This document shows positions 44,133-52,110 of a stretch of 64,000 bases of DNA, piece by piece. Numbering within the stretch: the stretch's first letter is position 1; each line of letters opens with the position of its first letter. The position numbers and the translations under genes are program-made. This stretch comes from Streptomyces sp. A1277. GTDB taxonomy: Bacteria; Actinomycetota; Actinomycetes; Streptomycetales; Streptomycetaceae. The stretch spans positions 1-64,000 of the forward strand of contig NZ_SSBI01000030.1 of NCBI RefSeq assembly GCF_004795015.1. Direction: 5' to 3'. The notes beneath the pieces were generated by a model, which did not search any database, was not told the DNA's origin, and saw only the letters and a list, made by a program, of their open reading frames with translations.

Positions 44133-45173
44133 ATGACGACCCAGCACGTCGAGCACGAGATCACCGTGGCCGCGCCCGCGGCCGACGTCTACCGCCTGAT
44201 CGCCGAGGTGGAGAACTGGCCGCAGATCTTCCCGCCCACCATCCACGTCGACGTGGCCGAACGCACCGGCACCGACGAGCGCATCCGGATCTGGGCCACC
44301 GCCAACGGCGCCGCGAAGAACTGGACGTCCCGCCGCACCCTCGACCCCGAGGGGCTGCGCATCGACTTCCGCCAGGAGGTCTCCGCCCCTCCGGTCGCGG
44401 CCATGGGCGGCACCTGGATCATCGAACCGCTCCCGGACGGGGACTCCCGCATCCGGCTCCTGCACGACTACCGGGCCGTCGGCGACGACCCCGAGGGCCT
44501 GAAGTGGATCGAGGAGGCCGTCGACCGCAACTCCCGCTCGGAGCTGGCCGCGCTCAAGACCAACGTCGAACTCGCGCACGCCTCGAAGGAGCTGACGTTC
44601 TCCTTCGAGGACAGCGTGCGGATCGACGGGGCGGCCGAGGACGCCTTCGACTTCATCAACGAAGCGGGCCTGTGGGCGGAGCGGCTGCCGCACGTGGCCT
44701 CCGTACGCTTCGAAGAGGACGATCCCGGGCTCCAGACCCTGGAGATGGACACCCGCGCCCGGGACGGCTCGGTGCACACCACCAAGTCCTACCGGGTGGC
44801 CTTCCCGCACCAGAAGATCGCGTACAAGCAGATCACGCTGCCCGCGCTCATGACCCTGCACACCGGCTGCTGGACCTTCACGGAGGACGAGGGCGGCGTC
44901 ACCGCCGTCTCCCAGCACACCGTGGTGCTCAACACGGCCAACATCGCGCGCGTCCTGGGCGAGGAGGCGACGGTCGAGGACGCCCGCGCCTATGTGCACG
45001 GCGCCCTGAGCACCAACAGCCGCGCCACACTCGGCCACGCCAAGGACTACGCGGAGAACAACCACGCCGAGAACAGCCACGCCGAGAACAGCCACGCGGA
45101 GAACAGCCACGCGGAGAACAGCCACGCGGAGAACAGCCACGCGGAGAACAGCCACGCCGAGAGCAAGAGCTGA
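44133..45173 (+). CDS. Didomain aromatase/cyclase with pentapeptide-repeat tail
   Basis: A 346-residue protein. Residues 1-305 are a standard bifunctional aromatase/cyclase: two SRPBCC modules (EHEITVAAPAADVYRLIAEV, ENWPQIFPPTIHVDVAERTG; and ELTFSFEDSVRIDGAAEDAF, HTGCWTFTEDEGGVTAVSQH). It dehydrates and aromatises the first ring after ketoreduction. The C-terminus is unusual: seven tandem copies of EN(S/N)HA, then ESKS, encoded by a 15-bp repeat. The tail is hydrophilic, probably disordered, and rich in histidine. Its stop lies 2 nt before the GTG of the next gene. The core function is secure; the tail's role is unknown. Confidence 0.95.
   Translation: MTTQHVEHEITVAAPAADVYRLIAEVENWPQIFPPTIHVDVAERTGTDERIRIWATANGAAKNWTSRRTLDPEGLRIDFRQEVSAPPVAAMGGTWIIEPLPDGDSRIRLLHDYRAVGDDPEGLKWIEEAVDRNSRSELAALKTNVELAHASKELTFSFEDSVRIDGAAEDAFDFINEAGLWAERLPHVASVRFEEDDPGLQTLEMDTRARDGSVHTTKSYRVAFPHQKIAYKQITLPALMTLHTGCWTFTEDEGGVTAVSQHTVVLNTANIARVLGEEATVEDARAYVHGALSTNSRATLGHAKDYAENNHAENSHAENSHAENSHAENSHAENSHAENSHAESKS
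45054..45158 (+). repeat. 15-bp coding tandem repeat, seven copies
   Basis: GAGAACAGCCACGCN repeated in frame (first copy with AAC for AGC), encoding the ENSHA tail of the aromatase/cyclase. Third-position variation of the last codon (GCC or GCG) is the only other difference, which suggests recent expansion. Confidence 0.95.
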
Positions 45174-45175
45174 CC

Positions 45176-47485
45176 GTGGCCGCCCTGGACTGCGACGTCA
45201 TCGTCGTCGGAGCGGGACCGGTCGGGCTGCTCCTCGCAGGCGAACTCCGGCTCGGCGGGGCGGAGGTGGTGGTGCTGGAGCGCCGGGCGGAGCCGGGGAC
45301 GGAGTCGCGGGCCTCCACCCTGCACGCCCGCACGATGGAGATCCTGGACAGCCGCGGCCTGCTGAACGGGCTGGGGGACCTGCCCAACGACGTCATGGGC
45401 CACTTCGGCGGCATCCCGCTCGACCTGACCCTGCCGTCGCCGTATCCGGGGCAGTGGAAGATCCCGCAGACCCGCACCGAGGCCGCCCTGCGGGAGTGGG
45501 CGCTGTCCCTGGGCGCGGACCTGCGGCCCGGCCACGAGGTGACCGGGCTGACCACGCACCTGGACCATGTGACGGCCGAGACGGCGGGCGCAACCACGCG
45601 CGCCCGGTACCTCGTCGCGTGCGACGGCGAGGACAGCACCGTCCGGCGGCTGACCGGAGCGGCCTTCCCCGGCGACCCCGCACGCCGGGAGCTGATCCGG
45701 GCCGACGTCACCGGGATCGACATCCCCGCCCGGCGCTTCCAGCGGCTGCCCCGGGGGCTGGCCATCGCGGCCCGCAACCCGCAGGGGGTGACCCGGGTGA
45801 TGGCGCACGAGTTCGGCGCCCCGGCCCGGGAGCGGTCCGGGGCGCCCGGGTTCGCCGAGATCCGCGACCTCTGGCAGCGGGTCACCGGGGAGGACATCGG
45901 GCACGGCCGGGCCCTGTGGGTGAACTCCTTCGCGGACGCCGCCCGGCAGGTGGCCCGGTGCCGCCAGGGGCGGGTGCTGTTCGCGGGCGACGCCGCCCAC
46001 CAGCAGATGCCCATCGGCGGCCAGGCCCTCAACCTCGGGCTCCAGGACGCCGTCAACCTCGGCTGGAAACTCGCCCTCCAGGTGGCGGGGCGGGCCCCCG
46101 AGGGGCTGCTCGACAGCTACCACACGGAGCGGCACGCGGTGGGCTCCCGGGCCCTCGGCAACATCAGGGCCCAGGCCCTGCTGCTCCTGGGCGGCGCCGA
46201 GGTGGAGGCGGTACGGGAGGTCGTGGCCGAACTCGTACGGCAGGAACCGGTCCGCGCCCACCTCGCCGCGATGATCTCCGGCCTCGACATCCGCTACGAC
46301 ACCGGCCCCGGCACCCACGACCTCCTGGGCCGCCGGCTGGCCCACGGGCACCAGGGGCACGGCTCGCGGGGCCTGCTGCGGCTGCGCACCGGCACGCCCG
46401 ATGCGGCCGGTCTGCGGCGGGCGGTGGCCCCGTGGGGCGACCGGGTCGACCTCGTCACCGGCGGCCCGCCGGCGGCGGTCCCGGACCCGGGGACCACCGT
46501 GCTGCTCCGGCCGGACGGATACGTCGTGTGGGCCGACGAGCAGGGGGCCGCGTCCGGACCCGGCGGCGGGGCGGACGAGGCCGGGCTGCACGCGGCCCTG
46601 CGGCGCTGGTTCGGCGAACCGGCGGCGCCGGAGGCCGCGTACGAGATCGCCCGCACGGCGCACCGCACCCCCGCCCCCACCCAGTCCCCGCACACCACCT
46701 CACATGGGAGAGACGCAGGTATGAACAGGTTCACGGGCAAGACGGCGCTGGTGACCGGTTCCAGCCGGGGCATCGGCCGGGCCATAGCCCTGCGGCTGGC
46801 CAGGGAAGGCGCACTCGTCGTCGTGCACAGCTCCAGCGGCGGCCAGGCGGCGGACGACGTCGTCGCCACGATCGAGAAGGACGGTGGCCGGGCCTTCGCC
46901 GTCCGGGCGGAGCTGGGCGTGCCCGGTGACGTCCATGAGCTCTTCCTCGGCCTGGAGCAGGGCCTGAAGGAACGCACCGGCTCCGTCGACCTGGACATCC
47001 TCGTCAACAACGCCGGGATCATGGGCGGCGGGGTCCCGGCCGACACCACGACACCCGAGCAGTTCGACCGGCTGTTCGCCGTCAACGCCAAGGCACCGTT
47101 CTTCGCGATCCAGCGGGCGCTGAAGAACCTGACGGACGGCGGCCGGGTCATCAACATCACGTCCGGGCTGACCCACTTCGCCAACCCGGAGGAGATCGCC
47201 TACGCGATGACGAAGGGCGCCGTGGAGCAGCTGGCGCTGCACTTCGCGAAGTACCTCGCGCCGCGCGGCATCACCATCAACAGCGTCGCGCCCGGAATCA
47301 CCCGCAATGACAACCCCGTCTTCGACATCCCGGAGGCCGTCGAGCAGATGGCCCGGCTCTCGGCGTTCGGCCGGGTGGGCGAGCCGAGGGACGTCGCCGA
47401 CGTGGTGGCGTTCCTGGCGAGCGACGACGCCCGCTGGGTCACCGGGGCGTTCCTCGACGCCACCGGCGGCACCCTCCTGGGCTGA
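45176..47485 (+). CDS. Fused FAD monooxygenase - short-chain reductase (PgaM/UrdM type)
   Basis: A 769-residue fusion. Residues 1-500 are a flavin hydroxylase (VIVVGAGPVGLLLAGELRLG; LVACDGEDSTVRRLTGA; VLFAGDAAHQQMPIGGQALN). Residues about 516-769 form an SDR starting at MNRFTGKTALVTGSSRGIGR, with VNNAGIMGGG and AYAMTKGAVEQL (YxxxK). PgaM and UrdM have the same layout and convert prejadomycin-type intermediates by 12b hydroxylation and 6-ketoreduction. In PgaM the reductase is also made from an internal start; here ATG 46721-46723, preceded by GGGAGAG and AGGT, could serve. The gene starts at GTG 45176, 2 nt after the aromatase stop. This is the strongest single marker that the pathway is angucycline-like. 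Confidence 0.93.
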   Translation: MAALDCDVIVVGAGPVGLLLAGELRLGGAEVVVLERRAEPGTESRASTLHARTMEILDSRGLLNGLGDLPNDVMGHFGGIPLDLTLPSPYPGQWKIPQTRTEAALREWALSLGADLRPGHEVTGLTTHLDHVTAETAGATTRARYLVACDGEDSTVRRLTGAAFPGDPARRELIRADVTGIDIPARRFQRLPRGLAIAARNPQGVTRVMAHEFGAPARERSGAPGFAEIRDLWQRVTGEDIGHGRALWVNSFADAARQVARCRQGRVLFAGDAAHQQMPIGGQALNLGLQDAVNLGWKLALQVAGRAPEGLLDSYHTERHAVGSRALGNIRAQALLLLGGAEVEAVREVVAELVRQEPVRAHLAAMISGLDIRYDTGPGTHDLLGRRLAHGHQGHGSRGLLRLRTGTPDAAGLRRAVAPWGDRVDLVTGGPPAAVPDPGTTVLLRPDGYVVWADEQGAASGPGGGADEAGLHAALRRWFGEPAAPEAAYEIARTAHRTPAPTQSPHTTSHGRDAGMNRFTGKTALVTGSSRGIGRAIALRLAREGALVVVHSSSGGQAADDVVATIEKDGGRAFAVRAELGVPGDVHELFLGLEQGLKERTGSVDLDILVNNAGIMGGGVPADTTTPEQFDRLFAVNAKAPFFAIQRALKNLTDGGRVINITSGLTHFANPEEIAYAMTKGAVEQLALHFAKYLAPRGITINSVAPGITRNDNPVFDIPEAVEQMARLSAFGRVGEPRDVADVVAFLASDDARWVTGAFLDATGGTLLG

Positions 47486-47538
47486 CCGGCGGTGGGGACG
47501 GGACGGACGGGAGCGGACGGAGTGAAGGAGCTCGCACG

Positions 47539-48978
47539 ATGCCCATGACACGCACTCAGGATTCCTTCAACTCCCCGCCCGCGGACGGGGAGCGGTGGAG
47601 CCCCCGGCTGTGGGGGCTGCTGTTCGTCCTGGCCGGGAACATGCTCATCGACGCCCTCGAAGTGTCGGCGATGGTCATCGCCATGCCGGCGGTGGGCCAG
47701 GCACTCGGCCTGTCGCTGACCGGGGCGCAGTGGCTGATCACCGGCTTCGCCGCCGGCTTCGGCGGGCTCATCCTCTTCGGCGGCCGGCTGGTGGAACTGC
47801 TCGGCCGGCGCCGCGTGTACCTGTGGGCGCTGCTCGGTTTCGCCGCGGCGTCCCTGGCGGGCGGGGTGACCGACGAGCCCGCCGTGCTGGTGGCCACCCG
47901 GGTGCTGAAGGGCTTCTTCGCCGCGCTGACCGCGCCCACCGGTCTCGCGATCATCGCCTCGGAGTTCCCGGCCGGGCGGAGCCGCGAGCGTGCGGTGTCG
48001 GTCTACACCCTCTTCGGCGGTTCCGGTTTCGCCGCGGGCCTGCTGCTGTCCGGTGCGCTGACCGCGGTGAGCTGGCGTTGGACCGTCGCCTTCCCGGCGC
48101 CGGTGGTCCTGGTCCTGTTCGCCTTCGCGGTACGGCTGATACCCCGCGGCCCGGTGTCCTCCGCCCCGCCGCCCGGCGCCCCGCGTACCTTCGACGTGGC
48201 CGGGGCGCTCGCCCTGACCGGTGCCCTGGTGTGCCTGGTGCAGGGCATCGTCGCGGTGCCGCAGCACGGCTGGCTCGACGCGCGTACGGCGGGTCCGCCG
48301 GCGCTGGCCGTGGCGCTGGGAGCGGTGCTGGTCGTCGCGGAACGCACCGGATCGCGACCGCTGATCCAGGGGCGGCTGCTGCGCAACCGCACGCTGCTGC
48401 GCTCGATGGCCGGGGCCGCCGCGCTGAACGGCGTGAACCTGGGTCTGCTGCTGGTCCTGACGGCACGGCTGCAGACCGGCCTCGGCTGGTCCCCGTTGCG
48501 CACCGCCCTGGCGTTCCTGCCGGCCAGCGTGCCGCTCGCCGTCACGGCGCTGCTGTCCCGGAAGCTGATCGCCCGTTACGGCACCGCCCGGCTGATCGCC
48601 CTGGGGGCGCTGGGCCCGGTCCTGGGCGCCGCGCTCTGTCTGCGGCACCCGGTCCCCGAGCGCTACGCCACGGACGTACTGCCGGTCCTGCTGCTGGTCG
48701 GCGCGGGGTTCGTGCTGGCTTTCGCCGCGCTGAACGCCCAGGCCACCTCCCGGCTGGCCGCCGCCGACCGGGCGGCCGCCGTCGGCCTTTACCAGAGTGC
48801 CGTCCAGATCTCCGCCGTCCTCGTGCCGGCCCTGGCGGCGGCGCTGGCCGTCGGCCGGTCCGGCGACCGTGCAGCGTTCCTGCTCGTCACCGCCGTCGCC
48901 GTGGCCGGGCTGCTCGCCGGGCTCAGCGGCTTGAGAGACGGTCCAGCCCTGGTTGAGAAACCATCCAGAGGAGAGTGA
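47539..48978 (+). CDS. MFS drug exporter 1 (DHA2-like)
   Basis: A 479-residue membrane protein with about 14 hydrophobic segments (first near GLLFVLAGNMLIDALEVSAM, TGAQWLITGFAAGFGGLILF). Motif A between TM2 and TM3 is GGRLVELLGRRRVYLW, and the motif C-like GGSGFAAGLLLSG is in TM5. These proton-antiport exporters usually expel the cluster's antibiotic and give self-resistance. It lies within the PKS operon, 53 nt after the oxygenase-reductase and 7 nt before the second carboxylase, consistent with co-expression. Confidence 0.92.
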   Translation: MPMTRTQDSFNSPPADGERWSPRLWGLLFVLAGNMLIDALEVSAMVIAMPAVGQALGLSLTGAQWLITGFAAGFGGLILFGGRLVELLGRRRVYLWALLGFAAASLAGGVTDEPAVLVATRVLKGFFAALTAPTGLAIIASEFPAGRSRERAVSVYTLFGGSGFAAGLLLSGALTAVSWRWTVAFPAPVVLVLFAFAVRLIPRGPVSSAPPPGAPRTFDVAGALALTGALVCLVQGIVAVPQHGWLDARTAGPPALAVALGAVLVVAERTGSRPLIQGRLLRNRTLLRSMAGAAALNGVNLGLLLVLTARLQTGLGWSPLRTALAFLPASVPLAVTALLSRKLIARYGTARLIALGALGPVLGAALCLRHPVPERYATDVLPVLLLVGAGFVLAFAALNAQATSRLAAADRAAAVGLYQSAVQISAVLVPALAAALAVGRSGDRAAFLLVTAVAVAGLLAGLSGLRDGPALVEKPSRGE

Positions 48979-48985
48979 GGCACTG

Positions 48986-50575
48986 ATGTCCGTAACCGAC
49001 ACGACTCCGGCCCGGCGTACCGACTGGACGCTGTACGAGCGCCTGGAGGAACTCCGGCTGATCAAGGACGAGGCCCGGCACGGCCCGGACCCCGCCGCCA
49101 CCGACCGGCAGCACGCCAAGGGCAAACTGACCGCGCACGAACGCATCGCCCTGCTGGTGGATACGGGCTCGTTCCATGAGGTGGAGCAGTTGCGGCGGCA
49201 TCGGGCGACGGGTTTCGGTCTGGAGGCGAAGAAGCCGTACACGGACGGTGTGATCACCGGCTGGGGCACGGTGGAGGGCCGGACGGTCTTCGTGTACGCG
49301 CACGATTTCCGGATCTTCGGCGGGGCGCTGGGCGAGGCCCACGCCACGAAGATCCACAAGATCATGGACATGGCCATCTCGGCCGGTGCGCCGCTGGTCT
49401 CCCTGAACGACGGTGCGGGGGCCCGTATCCAGGAGGGCGTCTCGGCGCTCGCCGGGTACGGCGGGATCTTCCAGCGCAACACCAGGGCGTCCGGGGTGAT
49501 CCCGCAGATCAGTGTGATGCTCGGCCCGTGCGCGGGCGGCGCGGCCTACAGCCCGGCCCTGACCGACTTCGTGTTCATGGTCCGCGAGACCTCGCAGATG
49601 TTCATCACCGGCCCGGACGTCGTCAAGGCGGTCACCGGCGAGGAGATCACCCAGAACGGGCTCGGCGGCGCGGACGTGCACGCGGAGACCTCGGGCGTCG
49701 CGCACTTCGCGTACGACGACGAGGAGACCTGCATCGCCGAAGTCCGCTACCTCATCGGGCTGCTGCCCTCCAACAACCGCGAACTCGCCCCCACCGTCCT
49801 GTCCGACGACCCGCACGACCGGCGGAGCGAGGCACTGCTCGACCTGGTCCCGGACGATCCCGGCCGGGTCTACGACATGCGTGCCGTCATCGAGGAGATC
49901 GTCGACAACGGGGACTTCTTCGAGATCCACTCCGGCTGGGCGGGCAACAGCCTCTGCGTCCTGGCCCGGCTGGGCGGCGAGGTCGTCGGCATCGTCGCCA
50001 ACCAGCCGGCCACGACCGCCGGGGTCCTGGACATCAAGGCCAGCGAGAAGGCGGCCCGCTTCGTCCAGTTCTGCGACGCCTTCAACATCCCGCTCGTCAC
50101 GCTGATCGACGTACCCGGCTTCCTGCCCGGCATCGAACAGGAGCACAACGGCATCATCCGGCACGGCGCGAAGCTGCTCTACGCCTACTGCAACGCCACC
50201 GTGCCTCGAGTTTCGGTCGTGATTCGCAAGGCATACGGCGGTGCCTACATCGTGATGGACTCGAGGTCCATCGGAACCGACCTGTCTTTTGCCTGGCCCG
50301 GCAACGAGATCGCGGTGATGGGGGCGGAGGGTGCCGCGAACGTCATCTTCCGCCGCGAGATCAACAGCGCCGGCGACCCCGAGGCGGTGCGCCGGCAGAA
50401 GATCGAGGAGTACCGCACCCAGCTCATGCACCCGTACTACGCGGCCGAGCGCGGTCTCGTGGACGACGTCATCGACCCCCGCAGGACCCGCGAGACCCTC
50501 ATCGGATCCCTTGCGATGCTGCGCGACAAGCACGCCGAACTGCCCTCCCGCAAGCACGGCAACCCTCCTCTGTGA
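48986..50575 (+). CDS. Acyl-CoA carboxylase beta subunit, copy 2
   Basis: A 529-residue carboxyltransferase with the same motifs as copy 1 (FGGALGEAHATKIHKIMD; GPCAGGAAYSPALTDF; LIDVPGFLPGIEQEHNGIIR). Residues about 60-255 are identical to copy 1, and the DNA across 49169-49752 is nearly identical, whereas the ends differ at many positions. ATG at 48986-48988 has GAGAGTGAGG upstream. It is followed by its own epsilon subunit. Two beta subunits in one cluster are unexpected and may reflect gene dosage or different acyl-CoA preference. Confidence 0.95.
   Translation: MSVTDTTPARRTDWTLYERLEELRLIKDEARHGPDPAATDRQHAKGKLTAHERIALLVDTGSFHEVEQLRRHRATGFGLEAKKPYTDGVITGWGTVEGRTVFVYAHDFRIFGGALGEAHATKIHKIMDMAISAGAPLVSLNDGAGARIQEGVSALAGYGGIFQRNTRASGVIPQISVMLGPCAGGAAYSPALTDFVFMVRETSQMFITGPDVVKAVTGEEITQNGLGGADVHAETSGVAHFAYDDEETCIAEVRYLIGLLPSNNRELAPTVLSDDPHDRRSEALLDLVPDDPGRVYDMRAVIEEIVDNGDFFEIHSGWAGNSLCVLARLGGEVVGIVANQPATTAGVLDIKASEKAARFVQFCDAFNIPLVTLIDVPGFLPGIEQEHNGIIRHGAKLLYAYCNATVPRVSVVIRKAYGGAYIVMDSRSIGTDLSFAWPGNEIAVMGAEGAANVIFRREINSAGDPEAVRRQKIEEYRTQLMHPYYAAERGLVDDVIDPRRTRETLIGSLAMLRDKHAELPSRKHGNPPL
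49169..49752 (+). repeat. Near-identical block shared with the first carboxylase gene
   Basis: Plus-strand counterpart of 10622-11205. Begins near TCGTTCCATGAGGTGG and ends near AGTCCGCTACCT; I count only a handful of differences over 584 bp. Both edges fall inside coding sequence, so conversion rather than whole-gene duplication is likely. Confidence 0.85.
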
Positions 50576-50584
50576 CGGAGAACC

Positions 50585-50815
50585 ATGTCGGACATCCAGG
50601 TAATCCGCGGCTACGCTACTTCCGAGGAACTCGCCGCTCTCGTCGTGGTGTTGATGGCCCGGTCCGCCGCGTCCCAGCCCCTTCGCCCGTCCCGCCGCCG
50701 CACACCCAACTGGCACCGCCTGGACCGCGCGCCGCGCCCCAGCGGCGCCCGGGGCTGGGGCCGGGAACAAGGAACGGGCCGCACGCCCGCAGTGAGCTCC
50801 CCGGGCCGGACTTGA
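50585..50815 (+). CDS. Acyl-CoA carboxylase epsilon subunit, copy 2
   Basis: A 76-residue protein: MSDIQVIRGYATSEELAALV VVLMAR at the N-terminus matches the epsilon-subunit VxRGxxTxEELAALVxVL pattern, followed by a basic proline-rich linker and a tail without strong conservation. GGAG precedes the ATG. It lies 9 nt after the beta-subunit gene. It shares the pattern but little exact sequence with the epsilon protein at 11.4 kb, so only part of the beta genes has been homogenised between the two loci. Confidence 0.82.
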   Translation: MSDIQVIRGYATSEELAALVVVLMARSAASQPLRPSRRRTPNWHRLDRAPRPSGARGWGREQGTGRTPAVSSPGRT

Positions 50816-50896
50816 CTTCAGCCCTGGTTCGACTTTCAGACTCGGGCGCAATGGCTTCCGGCCGTCTCCGCCCGGACCGGTACGAGAGGGAGATTT

Positions 50897-51481
50897 ATGT
50901 CCGCCGCACCCCTGCGCCTCGCCGTGATCAACAGCAGCGTCCGGGAGGGCCGGTTCGGCCCGACCGTCGCACGATGGTTCCACACCCAGACCGAGCAGCG
51001 CACGGACGTGGAGGTCGACCTGATCGACCTCGACGAGCACGCGATCCCGCACCAGATGTCGCACTCTCCCAGCGACTCGGTGGCCGCGGAACTGGCCCGG
51101 GTGTCGCCGCGCCTGGCCGCCGCCGAGGCATTCGTCGTGGTGACGCCGGAGTACAACCACAGCTACCCGGCCTCGCTCAAGAACCTCATCGACTGGCACT
51201 CCACCCAGTGGCAGGCCAAGCCGGTCGGCTTCGTCTCGTACGGCGGCCTGGCCGGCGGCCTGCGCTCGGTGGAGCACCTGCGTCCCGTCTTCGCCGAGCT
51301 GCACGCGGTCACCGTGCGCGACTGCGTGAGCTTCCACAACGTGTGGGGGCAGTTCGACGAGACGGGCGCCCTCGTGGAGCCCACCGCGGCGAGCACGGCC
51401 GCCAAGGCGCTCCTCGACCAGCTGGTGTGGTGGGGCGTCTCGCTGCGCGAGGCCCGCGAGAAGCGTCCGTACGGCGCCTGA
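50897..51481 (+). CDS. NAD(P)H-dependent FMN reductase
   Basis: A 194-residue flavodoxin-fold reductase: LRLAVINSSVREGRFGPTVA (FMN phosphate loop), VVVTPEYNHSYPASLKNLID (a hallmark of the family) and VGFVSYGGLAGGLRSVEHL. It reduces free FMN or quinones with NAD(P)H. In angucycline clusters such genes supply reduced flavin or reduce a quinone. GAGAGGGAGA precedes the ATG. It closes the plus-strand series and converges with the marR-like gene. Confidence 0.92.
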   Translation: MSAAPLRLAVINSSVREGRFGPTVARWFHTQTEQRTDVEVDLIDLDEHAIPHQMSHSPSDSVAAELARVSPRLAAAEAFVVVTPEYNHSYPASLKNLIDWHSTQWQAKPVGFVSYGGLAGGLRSVEHLRPVFAELHAVTVRDCVSFHNVWGQFDETGALVEPTAASTAAKALLDQLVWWGVSLREAREKRPYGA

Positions 51482-51549
51482 GACCCGGCGGGCCTACGGG
51501 GCGTCCCGGCGCGGACGGCTCGTAGGCCGCCGGTCCACCGCCGCCGGGT

Positions 51550-51981
51550 TCACTGGTCGCCCTGCGCGAGGCGCACCAGCACCTTGTGGAAGTCCTCGCG
51601 CTCGGCGGGGGAGAAGGCCGCGAACATGGTCTCGTTGGCCTGTTCGACGGCCCGGTCCATCTCCTCGAACAGCTTCCGGCCCTCTTCGGTGCTCCTGACG
51701 AGGTTGCGGCGGCGGTTGGCGGGGTCCGTCTTGCGGGTGACGGCTCCACGGCCCTCCAGATCGCCCAGGAGCGCGACCATGTTTCCGGCGTCCAGGCCGA
51801 GGGCCCGCCCCAGGTCGGCCTGGGTGCACTCGCCGAGTTCGGCCAGGCCCGCCATCACGCGGTAGTGCTGCATCCGCAGACCGGTGGTGTCGAGGTATTC
51901 GCAGAGCAGCCGCTGGGCCCGCAGGGCGGCACCCGAGAGCAGCCAGACATCCAGTTCGACCAGGCGTCCGTACAGGGTCAT
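51550..51981 (-). CDS. MarR-family repressor
   Basis: A 143-residue MarR regulator with winged helix LGECTQADLGRALGLDAGNM, VALLGDLEGRGAVTRKTDPA, NRRRNLVRSTEEGRKLFEEM. It is divergent from an MFS gene, the usual arrangement for a drug-responsive repressor of an efflux pump. I chose ATG 51979-51981 (MTLYGRLVELD); an upstream in-frame ATG at 52017 would place the start inside the proposed operator. It likely senses the polyketide or a precursor. Confidence 0.88.
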   Translation of the reverse strand: MTLYGRLVELDVWLLSGAALRAQRLLCEYLDTTGLRMQHYRVMAGLAELGECTQADLGRALGLDAGNMVALLGDLEGRGAVTRKTDPANRRRNLVRSTEEGRKLFEEMDRAVEQANETMFAAFSPAEREDFHKVLVRLAQGDQ

Positions 51982-52002
51982 GCCGAGAAGTCTACGGGAC
52001 AG

Positions 52003-52063
52003 TGTTGCACCGACCAACGTTCAGGCCATACCGTTATGCCGTACAACATTGGTCGGCACAACA
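52003..52063. promoter_or_regulatory. Paired operator sites in the marR-MFS intergenic region
   Basis: TGTTGCACCGACCAACGTT (52003-52021) and AACATTGGTCGGCACAACA (52045-52063) are inverted copies of one another with three mismatches. They flank the region where both divergent promoters must lie, as expected for sites of the MarR protein. Confidence 0.7.
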
Positions 52064-52110
52064 AATGTGTCAGGGCCATCGGCCTGCCGTCACAGAAGTG
52101 AGAACTCGTC

